Source: Peromyscus leucopus (Eukaryota; Chordata; Mammalia; Rodentia; Cricetidae). From it: 64,000 nt of DNA. The DNA lies in contig NC_051063.1 in NCBI RefSeq assembly GCF_004664715.2, positions 147,027,165-147,091,164 of the forward strand, given 5' to 3'. A program made the position numbers and the translations under genes. Below are positions 54,866 through 64,000 of this stretch, piece after piece; the first letter of the stretch is position 1, and every line of letters begins with the position of its first letter. Under the pieces are notes generated by a model that was given only the letters and a program-made list of their open reading frames with translations, had not been told where the DNA came from and did no database searches.

Positions 54866-55947
54866 GAATCGCCTGGGTGCAGAGATGCTTCCAATTTAAG
54901 AGTGGGAGGGGGGCAAGAGCAAGCTAAGAAGACAGAGGAGACATCTCCCTGGGAGCGGGAAGAGAGTGGGAGACAGTAGAAGGCCTGGGAGGGCTTCCAG
55001 GAGGCCAACGGGGCACACACCTCCAAGAGCCCAGCAGCGCAGACCAGCCGGAGACTTGGCATCCGAGGTCGCTGCTCTTATCAGACCAGAGCGGTCCCAT
55101 CGTGCCCGTGGGACAGGACTAGAGCAAAGAGTAAAGGAGAAGCAGGGAAGCAGGGCAGCGTGTGGGGCAACTGCCAGCTTTTCTGGATGCCCATATGTTC
55201 GAGACAGTCAAAATGATGCGGCTGTCCCAAGGAGATTCGGTCAGTAGGAAAGCATTGTTCAGAAATGCTAGAGGACTTTGTGCCGACTCTGGACCTTTAC
55301 TATAAGCCTCGTTTTTAATGTTTACTTTTCCTTTAAATCAGCTGTTGGGGACCAGGACAGTTTTACTTCCCTCACTGACAGCTGTTGGACCCTTCCCTGG
55401 TACCCCAGCTGTCTTGACGTAAAACCATCAGCCGAACAGCCGTCCGAGTTCCCTCACGCTAGCTAGTCCAGCTGCTCTGAACGTTCCTTGGATGTCTGGA
55501 GGAAACTAGACTCCAACCACAGCTTCTCACTGTAACCCTCACTGACACCATCCACCACTGTCACTCACCATTCCTGGAAGCTGAGGACCTCAATCGCTGG
55601 GTGCCGACGGTTAAAGCGCAGAGCGTTAATTTTCCAATCCCTTTCCCAAACCCCAAGACTCTGGCTTCCGAAGCCTGCAGCAGCAGTAGGCATCTAGCTC
55701 TAGTCCAGCCCCCAGGGCTGAGGCACTGCAGAGCCTGGGACGGACAGCCCTGGCAGAGCATCTCTTCCTCCACCTGTGATTTTTACCCAGGAAGGCCGGA
55801 AGGTCCCGGCCAGCTGCTTGGTGAGCACTTCAGAACACTCCAGCACTGTTGGGAGCATCTCCCCAGCTTGAAAAGTCCTGGGTTCCTAGAACAGAACTGG
55901 GAAAACTTCCTTCCTAGATTTCTTTGCAGACAAGGAGGGGACAGGCA
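54866..55947. other. Unassigned mostly unique DNA
   Basis: No gene recognised. A GC-rich part at 54990-55150 contains TTATCAG (GATA-type) at about 55078-55084. Nothing else can be named. Confidence 0.4.
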
Positions 55948-56327
55948 TGCTGGGGGATGTCTTTCTATACGCTGTGAATATAAGTTGTTCCCATTGGTGA
56001 ATAAATAAGCTGCTTTGGCCTATGGCAAGGCAGCTTAGAGGCAGGCAGGAAATCCAAGAAGAGAGACAGGAAAGAGAAAGGTGGAATCTGGGGAGACGCC
56101 AGCCTGCCACCCAAGGAGCAACATGCCACCAGACTGGTAAAGCCACAGAACATGTGGCAAAACATAGATTAATAGAAATGGGTTCATTTAAGACATAAGA
56201 GCTAGCTAGCAAGAGGTCTGTCATAGGCCATACCGTTTGTAAATAATATTAAGCCTTTCAGTGATTATTTTATAAGTGGCTGCAGGACTGTGGGGCCCGG
56301 TGGGACCGGAGAAAACTTCCGACTACA
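55948..56327 (+). mobile_element. Solo LTR, group B (ERVK-like)
   Basis: It starts 'tgctgggggatgtctttcta', has 'cccattggtgaataaataag', 'cagaacatggcaaaacat'-like text and 'gataattaagcc'-like text, and ends 'aaaacttccgactaca'. A perfect 6-bp duplication CAGGCA (55942-55947 and 56328-56333) is diagnostic of an ERVK-class integration. Confidence 0.93.
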
Positions 56328-56537
56328 CAGGCATGTGACCTGGCTCCACTAGTCTGATTCAAGCTCATGAGATGCCGGTGCAGGACAAGGCTTGTGGCCT
56401 AACGTTAACCTCCAAGTCACCAGGGAGCTGGTGCTGGCAGCAGGGCCCATGGAACTAAATGCAAGCTCCAGGAAGCACATGCACAGACACAGGTGTCCCC
56501 ACTGTGTGGTTCTGTCCGGTTCAAGGGTTGTTGTTTC
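56328..56537. other. Unassigned DNA
   Basis: A short unique interval with no feature. Confidence 0.4.
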
Positions 56538-56735
56538 ATTTTTTTTGTTTTTGTTTTTCTTTTCTTTTTTGGGTTTTCAAGACACGGTTTCTCTGTGTAG
56601 CCTTGGCAGTCCTGGAACTCGCTCTGTAGACCAGGCTGGCCTCTAACTCACAGAGATCTGCCTACCCCTCACCATCCCCCACCCTCCCACTCCCCCACCC
56701 CATGCTGGGATTAAAGGCATGCACCACCATCACTA
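56538..56735 (-). mobile_element. B1 SINE with C-rich insert (minus strand)
   Basis: T-rich tail, 'aagacacggtttctctgtgt', 'ccttggcagtcctggaactc', 'gtagaccaggctggcctcta', then an extra C/A-rich stretch (about 56665-56702), then 'catgctgggattaaaggcat' and 'gcaccaccatcac'. Confidence 0.92.
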
Positions 56736-57171
56736 TAGAGCAGAAGTCTGATGTTGGGCCCTGGGACTCTTTTTGGAGTCTGCTGCTCTCACCTTCTCCA
56801 AAATTCCATTTAGTGAGCACTCACTTTGTTTACTCATCTTGACCCGCACGTCATCCATTGTTCCAGTCAAGAACCATGCCTGGTTGGGACAGACCTTGTG
56901 GGAGACAGGAGGAATGGAAGAGCTTCTTGCTCTTTCTGTGAGGCTCAGGCTGGAAAAGTCTACCTGTGGTCACTCTCAACGGCTGAAAAAGAAAAGGCAA
57001 ACCCAAACACATCTTTTATTACTGCATTTCCAAACCAGGTCAGCCAATACTTGGAGTGACCTCCATGATCCCAAATGATCCCAAACTCATACCAACAGAA
57101 TGTTGTGTGGCCCCCAGAGAAGGTCCGGCCTTTCATAGGTGAACACAGAAAATAACACACAAGCACCTCTG
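56736..57171. other. Unassigned DNA
   Basis: No gene or repeat recognised. Confidence 0.4.
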
Positions 57172-57236
57172 TGGGTGGAGCTCAGTGGAAGGCAAAGGCC
57201 ACATTGAGTTCCATCTCCAGCATAGAAAAAAGAGAA
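57172..57236 (+). mobile_element. ID-type SINE
   Basis: 'gggtggagctcagtggaagg', 'caaaggccacattgagttcc', 'atctccagcatagaaaaaag' follows the ID body with an A-rich end. Confidence 0.7.
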
Positions 57237-58149
57237 AGCAGGGGTAGGAAGAACACCATGGAGAAACTCCCAGAGAGCAGGACCAACCCCACAGGGGCAA
57301 TGGCTGCATGGAGCCTCCAGGAGCCAAGGAGGCCCCTGATACTGCTCGGGAGCCGCTCCTTGCTGACCAACCTTCAGCTGCAGGTGCAGTACATGCCCCC
57401 TCCAGTCCTCTCTTCCACAGTGGAGGCTGCCAGTGCATTGTTTACCTGTGACCAAGCTCTTGGAGCACACAGCTGGCCTCTGCATTTCTAGGACCTTGGG
57501 ATGTCTCTGGGGGTGGGGCCTGCCCCGTAGCCTGTCTGGGGTGACAGAATTGGCCAGATTCGCCTTGGGAGGCACTGTGTTCTCTGCACAGTAGAGACCA
57601 ATCTAGGCAAGTGCTGACCTGCAAGGGGGTGGGCTATAGGGCAGGCTGCCGGCAGCTCTCCAGGACAGAGGTCCTTTCATTCTGACGGAGCCTTGTGAGA
57701 AAGGAAGTAAAGCATGCTTGTCTACAGTTCTCATTTCTCAATTAGAAGCCCCGTGGCCCTCGCCCAGCCAATGAAATACAGGTGAAAGGCTCCAAGGAAA
57801 AGACTTGTCTAAAAGTATGCTCAGCTCTTCCCTGGAAAGAAGACCGCCTTTGTTCCTCTGCCTCTTTCTCCTCCCTCTTCCTGCTGGGAGAGGAGATGTG
57901 ATGACGGTGATGGAGGAGACTTCCTTTAACTGTGTGACATGAAGGGGGTGATGTCAGCCAGTGTGAGAGAGCCAGTCAGGTGAGGAGGGCTAGGAAAGAG
58001 AGGAGAGCTGTAAGATGGTGGGCATAGAGGGGGTACCTTGCTGGGGAAGGCAAGTGTGGGCGACTCTCAAGGTACCAAGCAGGGAGTGCTGAGAAAGAGG
58101 CACACAGCCCCATGGGCACAGAGAGAACATGGGGAGACGGGAAGTTCCT
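57237..58149. other. Unassigned mostly unique DNA
   Basis: No gene recognised. Frames of up to 162 codons (57087-57575) are chance frames without domains. Confidence 0.4.
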
Positions 58150-58337
58150 TTATCGTTATTTTTAATTTCCATTTATTTGGGCAAGCTGGTGGATATGCAC
58201 ACACACTACAGTGCACGTGTGGGAATCAGAGGACAACTCAGAGCTAGTGTCTCTCCTTCTACCGTGTGGGGCTCTGAGATCATCAGGCTTGATGGCGGGC
58301 ACCTTTACCCACGGAGCCATCTTGCTGGCCCCAAATT
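58150..58337 (-). mobile_element. B2/B3-related SINE (minus strand)
   Basis: 'atcagaggacaactcagagc', 'tctctccttctaccgtgtgg', 'atcatcaggcttgatggcgg', 'gcacctttacccacggagcc', 'atcttgctggcccc' is the inverted element ending at its tRNA-like head. Confidence 0.82.
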
Positions 58338-58663
58338 CCTTTTTCTGGATAGGGCAGCCAAGGAGAAAGAGAGCCATGCCAAGCCAATTCTAGACTCCCC
58401 GTCATTTGAAATAGGAAAAAAAACGCCATCCCTGATAGTCGCGGCACAAAAGGCCATCCACCTGAGATTCTCCCCATCTAATTAAGTGGGGCAAAACATG
58501 AAACCGATACTTAAGCCAGCACTAAATTTGCATGATGTCAATAAATAGGAGACTCTTGCTTTGGGCAGGCAGGTTGGGTTTCCATAAAATAGGATGCTGT
58601 GAAGACAACGTGTTCCCAGGCAGCCCTCTGGAATTCAGAGGTAGTCCCCAGGGGAAACTAAAT
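58338..58663. other. Unassigned DNA
   Basis: Unique sequence with no recognised element. Confidence 0.4.
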
Positions 58664-58930
58664 ACAGTAATTCCTTCTTCAGTGTTACCCATGGTCAATT
58701 CCAGTTAAATATATATGTAAAATAGAAGATTCCAAAATTTTTTTTTTTGCAAATAACTTCCATTACAGCATATTCTATTAGTGATCATTGTTATTCATCT
58801 CTACCTGTGCCTGACTTTGAAATTAAACTCTGTATGTACAAGAAGAAACAGTGCTGTGTGCATAGGTTCCTGGTCATCTGTGGTTCCAGGCCTTCCTGAG
58901 GTCAGGGGCACAGACAGACTGATGTACTCA
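58664..58930 (+). mobile_element. Tigger1 internally deleted fossil
   Basis: 'tacagtaattccttcttcag', 'tgttacccatggtcaattcc', 'agattccaaaa', then 'aataacttccattacagcat', 'attctattagtgatcattgt', 'acctgtgcctgactttgaaa', 'ttaaactctgtatgtac' and 'aggttcctggtcatctgtgg'. The 5' and 3' ends of Tigger1 are joined with the transposase region missing, a MITE-like deletion product. Confidence 0.82.
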
Positions 58931-59432
58931 GTCAGGAACACCACAGCCTTCTGACAACATTACAGACCTGAGAACGGGGCTCCACGCAGCTCAGCCTGAG
59001 AGCCCCAGTGGGCAGCAGAGGCCTGGGAGAGCATCATTCCCACCAGACTGTGCTCGCCTTCGGTACAGCAGGAGGCACAGAACCACAACTCCAGGGAGCT
59101 GCTGCCTCTGCGTTCAGGACACTCCCAGGACTTCCTGAGGACAAGGGAGAGGGCTGCTGACTGGGGAGGGAGCTCATATTCCCTCTGCATCCCAGGTGGC
59201 CAGGGAGGCCACAGGCCACTGTTCTTCTCATGGTGGACCTCTGTAGTCCTCAGTGCCTGTGGGGCTTATGCGTCCATGTCACAGCCACAGCCACCAAGGC
59301 TTAAAGAGATACAGCAAATTGTGTTTATTAGATTTATTTCTGGTAAGGATATGTTCACAGTTTGATGATGTGTACAATTACAAACACATACAGACACATC
59401 TTCTCTTAAAAAAAACAAGGGAGGGGACAAGA
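58931..59432. other. Unassigned DNA
   Basis: No gene or repeat recognised. Confidence 0.4.
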
Positions 59433-59667
59433 GGCTGGAGCAATGGTTCAACGGGAACCTAAGTTCAAATCCCAAGCATATGCATAAAAACATGCACATG
59501 GCTAGGACTGCCTGTGTCATTCCAGCATTGAAAAGGAGACAGGAAGATGGACGGGGCTTGCTGTCTTCCAAACTGGCTTCAGGTCTGGTGAAACTCTTTC
59601 TCAAAGAATAAGACAGAAAGTGATAGAGTACACCTACCTTAAAACATGAGTAATGTGCACTTGCACG

Positions 59668-59704
<37 letters not shown>

Positions 59705-59705
59705 G
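59433..59705 (+). mobile_element. B3 SINE with (CA)n tail
   Basis: 'ggctggagcaatggttcaac', 'aagttcaaatcccaagcata', 'tgtcattccagcattgaaaa', 'ctggtgaaactctttctcaa', 'gatagagtacacctacctt', ending in (CA)n at 59665-59702. Confidence 0.75.
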
Positions 59706-59802
59706 GGTATGTGATCCAGGTCTATTGGCTTTGGAGACCCTGCTCCACCTCCACAGCTGGCGCTCGTGAATTCCTTAAAGTATATATCCATCACTTCACA
59801 AT

Positions 59803-59970
59803 GCCGAGAGGCTGTGTGACGTGGTCATGTAACCCTTGGGCTCTGGAGCCGGACAGTCATAGCTTGACTGTCAATTCTCGCTGATTGTGTGACCTGGGAC
59901 CAGTTTTCGACCTGGCTGTGTACTTTGGTTGCCCCTCTGCAAGAGGACATGGTGAGAGTAGCCTCTGCTC
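59803..59970 (-). mobile_element. MIR SINE (minus strand)
   Basis: 'acccttgggctctggagccg', 'gacagtcatagcttgactgt', 'ctgattgtgtgacctgggac', 'cagttttcgacctggctgtg' and 'gcccctctgcaagaggacat' follow the inverted MIR from its 5' end to the core. Confidence 0.7.
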
Positions 59971-60740
59971 TCACGGAGTTCAGATTTGAGCGGTGCAGTC
60001 TAAGGATCGGCTACTGCTGTTTCTTTTTGTCACTGTTGATGCTGGTGTGAAGTCGTGTGGCTTGGAGACAAGCCTGGGAAAGCATCCTGAATCTGCCCAC
60101 TTGAGAAGCCCGGAAACCTGCTCTCTGACACCCCAGCTCTGCCCTCCCTGGAAGTGGTTTCTGCTCTGCCGCTCTGTTCTGAGGGGCCAGGTGGAGGCTC
60201 GTCTCAGCTCTGGTCTCCACACAGCCTCCCACCCCAGAGGAAGCGAAACAACCCCTGGTCAGGCCCTGGGTCGGAGGCGGTGGACTTCCTCTGGGCAGAT
60301 TCCCCCCAGCCTCGGCTGCCTCTGCCTGAAGCCATGTGTGGGCCTGAGGGCTAGCTACTGTGGGCAAGCTTGCTCCCTTCCCTGAGCTGTCTGCCCGGAA
60401 GGCCCAGGGCCCACAGAGATTGTGTGGTGGGTGGGGTACCTGCCCTGCCTGTCTGCAGGCTGGGCTCTGACTCCACTGTGATCTCTTCTTGGTTCTGTGC
60501 TATGTTTTGTGTGGACCCAGCTCTCCTCTCCCCCCACTGGTTCCTGGTGCACCCTGCTAGCCTGCACAGAGGTACCCACGCTCTCAGGACAGCCCCTGGG
60601 CCTACCCACGGCCATCTCTCCCTATATCCTATAGGCCAAGGCAGGCCCCTGGGATGGTGGGGATGAGGGACTTCTGGACAGTGGGTGACAACCTTCGGTC
60701 CTGTTCCTCTAGCTGAAAGGCAAGCTCTGAGCCAGTGAAA

Positions 60741-60779
60741 CCCCCACCCGGCCCCCCCCCGCCCCCACCCCACACCCCA
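60741..60779 (-). promoter_or_regulatory. C-rich tract, G-quadruplex candidate
   Basis: On the minus strand there are five or more runs of at least three G with short loops (CCCCC, CCC, C10, CCCCC, CCCC, CCCC on the plus strand). This meets the usual G3+N1-7 quadruplex rule. It sits about 65 bases from the paired GATA motif. Confidence 0.5.
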
Positions 60780-60842
60780 GCCCTCTGACTTCCTCAGCTC
60801 CAAGCTGTACAACAGGCCCTTGACCTGCCAGAACCAGTCCCC

Positions 60843-60856
60843 AGATAACCTTATCA
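60843..60856. promoter_or_regulatory. Paired inverted GATA motif
   Basis: AGATAACCTTATCA contains WGATAR on both strands, two bases apart. Palindromic GATA pairs bind GATA factors tightly. No promoter is visible here, so a distal element would be the only reading. Confidence 0.35.
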
Positions 60857-61207
60857 GTCACCCAGCCGCAGAGCCTTCCTGCCGCCCCAGCTACCCACAA
60901 AAATAGAGCTGCTGATTAGAACCTTCCAGAAACACTGACACTGGAGCTTTCCAAAAGCTGAAGAGACATCCTGGCGACTTCTGCTGCCCTGCTCTATCTC
61001 AAAGCAGCACACACAAAAAAAAAATTATTTTGGGTTCTTCAAATTGACTCTTGGGATCTTTAGAAGGAAATGTGCAACTATCTTTAAAAAGCACGACAAA
61101 AGTATCCGTCTTCTTTAACATCTTTCACTTCCATTTCTGATAGTAGCACTTAAAGAAATAATTGAATGGAAGGAAAAAAAGTACTAGTTAAGATTGTCCA
61201 CGGATGG

Positions 61208-61371
61208 GCCGGGCAGTGGTGGCGCACGCTTTTAATCCCAGCACTCGGGAGGCAGAGCCAGGCGGATCTCTGTGAGTTCGAGGCCAGCCTGGTCTACAGA
61301 GCAAGATGCAGGACAGGCACCAAAACTACTCAGAGAAACCCTGTCTCAAAAAAAAACTGGAAAAAAAAAAA
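61208..61371 (+). mobile_element. Full-length B1 SINE
   Basis: Head GCCGGGCAGTGGTGGCGCA, 'ggccagcctggtctacagag', first cricetid-type middle ('caagatgcaggacaggcacc') and an A-rich tail. Confidence 0.97.
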
Positions 61372-61574
61372 GTTGACCATGGCATGTAACACCTCTAACC
61401 CCGGCACTGTGGAGGGCGTGGAGACAGGAGACAGACTGGTTTCCTGACTGTCAACTAAACTGCTATGTTTAGTGAAGGACCCTGTCTCAAGGGAACAAGG
61501 GGAAGTGATACAGCAGGGCACTCCATGTCCTCCTCTGGCTTCACGCACACACTCACACACGTGCACATAGATGC
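61372..61574 (+). mobile_element. B3-type SINE, 3' part
   Basis: 'accatggcatgtaacacctc', 'taaccccggcactgtggagg', 'gtgaaggaccctgtctcaag', 'ccatgtcctcctctggcttc' and CA-rich end text fit the distal half of a B3-like element, interrupted or preceded by the B1. Confidence 0.6.
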
Positions 61575-61630
61575 GCTCTCTCTCTCTCTCTATATATATA
61601 GATATAGATATAGATATAGATATATATATC
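61575..61630 (+). repeat. (CT)n(TA)n(GATATA)n microsatellite
   Basis: CT, then TA, then four GATATA units, then TA again. Confidence 0.95.
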
Positions 61631-61654
61631 ATGCACACATGTGCGCACACACAG

Positions 61655-61867
61655 TTTTAAAGACTTAGTTTTTAGTTTTAACTTTATATGTGTGAGTATC
61701 TGCCTGCACGCATGTATGTGCACCGCATGTGTGTACAGCCCTTATAGGCCAGAAGAGGGTGTCATAGCCCCCGGAAATGGAATTACAGATGGTTATGAGC
61801 TACCATACAGGTGCTGGGAGCCCAAGCACCCAGTGTTCTTAACTGCTGAGCCATCTCTCCAGCCTCC
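61655..61867 (-). mobile_element. B2 SINE (minus strand)
   Basis: Inverted B2: 'gtgagtatctgcctgcacgc', 'ataggccagaagagggtgtc', 'attacagatggttatgagct', ending 'ctgagccatctctccagcct'. Confidence 0.9.
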
Positions 61868-61875
61868 ACAACCGT

Positions 61876-62765
61876 GTGTGTGTGTGTGTAACCAGGTGTA
61901 TGTGTAGTGTGTATGTGTGGTGTGTGGTTTGTATGTGTGTGGTGTGTGTATATGTGGTGTGTATGTCTGTGGTGTGTGTGTGGTGTGTATGTGTGGTGTG
62001 TGGTTTGTGTGTGTGTGTGTGTGGTGTGTATGTGTGGTGTGTGGTTTGTGTGTGTGTGGTGTGTGTATGTGTGCTGTGTATGTCTGTGGTGTGTGTGTGG
62101 GTGTGTGTGGTGTGTATGTGTGGTGTGTGGTTTGTGTGTGTGTGGTGTGTGTATGTGTGGTGTGTATGTCTGTGATGTGTGTGTATGTGTGGTGTGTGGT
62201 TTGTGTGTGTGTGTGTGGTGTGTATGTGTGGTGTGTGGTTTGTGTGTGTGTGGTGTGTGTATGTGTGGTGTGTATGTCTGTGGTGTGTGTGTGGGTGTGT
62301 GTGGTGTGTATGTGTGGTGTGTGGTTTGTGTGTATATGTGTGGTGTATGTGTGTGTGTGGTATGTGTGTGGTTTGTGTGTGTGTGTATGTGTAACCAGGT
62401 GTAGGTGTGGTATGTATATGTGGTATGTGGTTTGTGTGTGTGTGTATGTGTGTGTGTGTGTGTGTAGTTTGTGTGTGTGTGTGCGTGGTGTGTGTGGTGT
62501 GTGTGTGGTATGTGGTGTGTGTCTATATGTATGGTGTGTGTGTGGTGTGGTATGTGTGTGTGGTGTGATATGTGGTATGTGTGGTGTATGTGTGGTATGT
62601 GGTGTGTGTGGTGTGTGGTGTGCATGTGGTATGTATGGTGTGTGTGTGTATGGTGTGTGTGGTGTGTGTGTGTATGGTGTGTGTGGTGTGTGTGGTATGT
62701 GTGGTGTGTATGTGTGTGTGTGTATGTGTGTGTGGTGTGTGTGTGTGTGTGTGGTGTGTGTGTGT
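61876..62765 (+). repeat. 890-bp GT-rich array with ~194-bp higher-order unit
   Basis: Only T and G with sparse A and C. GGTTTG marks fall at 62002/62198, 62043/62237 and 62129/62322, and TGTCTGTGG-type marks at 62081/62275, all 193-196 bases apart. TAACCAGGTGTA occurs near both 61888 and 62391. Long Cys/Val and His/Thr frames (to 388 codons) are artefacts of this composition. Confidence 0.95.
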
Positions 62766-62879
62766 CCCCTGCTCTGTCACTCTGTCCTGTTCTCCTGAGA
62801 CAGACTCTCTCACTAAATGTGGAGTGAGGCTGGTGGCCAGCACACGCCAGCAACCTGCCTGTCTCTGTCCCCACGAAGC

Positions 62880-62978
62880 ACGTCACATCAGGATTTGTAT
62901 TCAGGTGCTGGGATCCGAACTCAGGTCCTGGTGCTAATACATCAACCATTCCTGCTCATGAGCCACCTCTCCAGCCTG
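62880..62978 (-). mobile_element. B2/B3-type SINE fragment (minus strand)
   Basis: 'ggtgctgggatccgaactca', 'ggtcctggtgctaatacatc', 'gagccacctctccagcctgc' is the inverted tRNA-like end. Confidence 0.75.
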
Positions 62979-63104
62979 CTGTCAGCTTTTAAAGTGAAAT
63001 CAGACCATTGACCAGGAACAAGCAAAGGAAGCTATATGACGCCTTGTCTGGAAAGCAAGTCCCCCCACTCCCCAATCTCAGCCCAGGGGGACTGTGACAT
63101 TATG

Positions 63105-63210
63105 GGGCACTCTGCCAGCCCTGGTGGCCTGGGCATGCAACACCAGTGCTTGGGAGGCAGAGGCAGGAACATACCATATCCAAGGCCAGCTTGGGCTACT
63201 GCAGGGCAAG
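63105..63210 (+). mobile_element. Old B1-related SINE
   Basis: 'gcatgcaacaccagtgcttg', 'ggaggcagaggcaggaacat', 'ccaaggccagcttgggctac' follow the B1 body, diverged and without an A tail. Confidence 0.7.
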
Positions 63211-63405
63211 ACTCAGGGGCTTTGTATCCACCCCTGCTCACCTCCAAACTGGGCCACTGGGCCTACACTCTGAATGTCTTACAAGGACTGGCCTTGTGGT
63301 CCCTGAGGAAGACTCTAGTACCTACCCCCTGCCCCTCATTGGCCACTATTCAAGACAGAGTCACTCCCTAGAGCATGGCCCAAGCCGCTGGTTCTCTTCA
63401 AAGAC

Positions 63406-63408
<3 letters not shown>
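63211..63408. other. Unassigned DNA
   Basis: Short unique interval. Confidence 0.4.

Positions 63409-63453
<45 letters not shown>
63409..63453 (+). repeat. (CA)n microsatellite
   Basis: About 22 pure CA units. Confidence 0.98.
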
Positions 63454-64000
63454 ACCATCCTGACCCCAGACTGACTCACCAACACCCGTGGGTCCCAAGG
63501 GACTGTTCAACCTTCTTTGACACCTGTAGGCGGCTTCCTCTTCCTGAGCTGGGGGTGAGAACCCTCCAAGGAGAACACAGCTGCAAAAGAAAAGAGCCAC
63601 ACCAAGCTACCAAGACACCAGGTCAATTGTCCCCGGCTATTCACCTTTTCCCACCCCCACCCCCCCTGAAAGCCTCTGGGGATCACGTCTTCCTTTGCTT
63701 GCTCAGCCTCTGCCTCAGCTGCCTGAAGGTGTGGGTGGAAGAGGATGCTGGGACCGCCCTGGGGGCCTGGGCAGGAAAGGGGCTGCTGGCTGGCTGTCCC
63801 CTTGACCAGCTCACACCAACTAGCAAAGGATGCCTGTTCTCTTAAACTGGCCCAAGGTTCAGGTAGAGCGAGGTCAAAAGCAGGAGGCGCTGTGGGACGA
63901 GGACATACGGAAAACAGCCTCTCCACTCTGCCTTCTGTGTCCCGGGAGGGAGCCATCTTCACGGGGGACAGGAGAGAGAAGAGGCCAGGTCGGAGCTGAG
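63454..64000. other. Unassigned GC-rich DNA at window edge
   Basis: No recognisable gene. Frames of about 150 codons on both strands (63375-63962) are incompatible with each other and lack domains. An exon beyond the edge cannot be excluded. Confidence 0.4.

Larger units (their letters stand above)
59971..61207. other. Unassigned GC-rich unique DNA
   Basis: 1.2 kb without repeats, GC-rich to 60900, then AT-rich. It holds a C-rich tract and a paired GATA motif. Open frames of up to 153 codons are compositional. Confidence 0.45.

Noticed and set aside
57087..57575. 162-codon minus-strand frame
   Set aside because: It overlaps an ID SINE and several other frames. No domain or start context.
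60351..60812. 153-codon minus-strand frame in GC-rich DNA
   Set aside because: The Gly/Arg/Trp-rich end comes from the C-rich tract. Other frames are open too, and no family is recognised.
61783..62949. 388-codon minus-strand frame rich in His and Thr
   Set aside because: It is the translation of the GT-rich array on the opposite strand. Amino-acid content follows the dinucleotide repeat, and overlapping Cys/Val frames are equally open on the plus strand.

Overview
The window is nuclear DNA from a rodent, and the repeats point to the hamster/vole/deer-mouse family (Cricetidae). About 18 full or partial B1 SINEs are visible, with the usual 'GCCGGGCGGTGGTGGCGCA' head, along with B2, B3, B4/ID and MIR elements, rodent L1 3' UTRs, several LTR families and many long (CA)n, (CT)n and (AG)n microsatellites. 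Two of the three B1 types here carry middle blocks ('AGATCCAGGACAGGCACC' and 'AGTCCCAGGAAAGGC') that I associate with cricetids rather than Mus. The species cannot be fixed from this text alone.

I find no protein-coding gene, spliced exon, tRNA, rRNA, snRNA or CpG island that I can defend. Nearly all long open frames lie in simple repeats, SINEs or LTRs, or are chance frames in GC-rich unique DNA. One frame at about 34.6-35.0 kb, with a hydrophobic stretch and a single internal stop, is listed as unrecognised and possibly a pseudogene. The window reads as intergenic or large-intron sequence.

Layout. 0-10 kb: mostly unique DNA with B1s, a 23-bp minisatellite and an ancient MaLR-like LTR at 7.4-8.5 kb, whose CT tract was split by a younger LTR. 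10-16.5 kb: a solo LTR, two old repeats in opposite orientation, a MaLR LTR hit by a B1, an L1 3' UTR and another LTR. 16.5-20 kb: mostly unique DNA, two B1s and a B2. 20-24 kb: a solo LTR inside a MIR, then the 3' part of an endogenous retrovirus on the minus strand (LTR, polypurine tract, internal sequence). 24-31 kb: unique DNA with compound microsatellites, B2/B3 elements and a long imperfect palindrome. 31-42 kb: B2s, LTR pieces, an ancient L1 3' end, an L1 3' UTR, and a nest ending in a gammaretrovirus-type solo LTR with a perfect 5-bp target duplication. 42-47 kb: unique DNA with a Tigger1 fossil and two opposed GGAT/ATCC arrays. 47-51 kb: a MaLR LTR with internal sequence, further LTRs and an L1 3' UTR. 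51-59 kb: B3s, several copies of one modular rodent repeat, an LTR with a perfect 6-bp duplication, and a second Tigger1 fossil. 59-64 kb: unique DNA with a C-rich (G-quadruplex) tract and a paired GATA motif, then a B1/B3/B2 cluster and an 890-bp GT-rich array with about 194-bp higher-order structure.

Repeat names come from recalled consensus features, not from a database search. Where I was not sure of a name I describe the family by its own sequence and by its other copies in the window.
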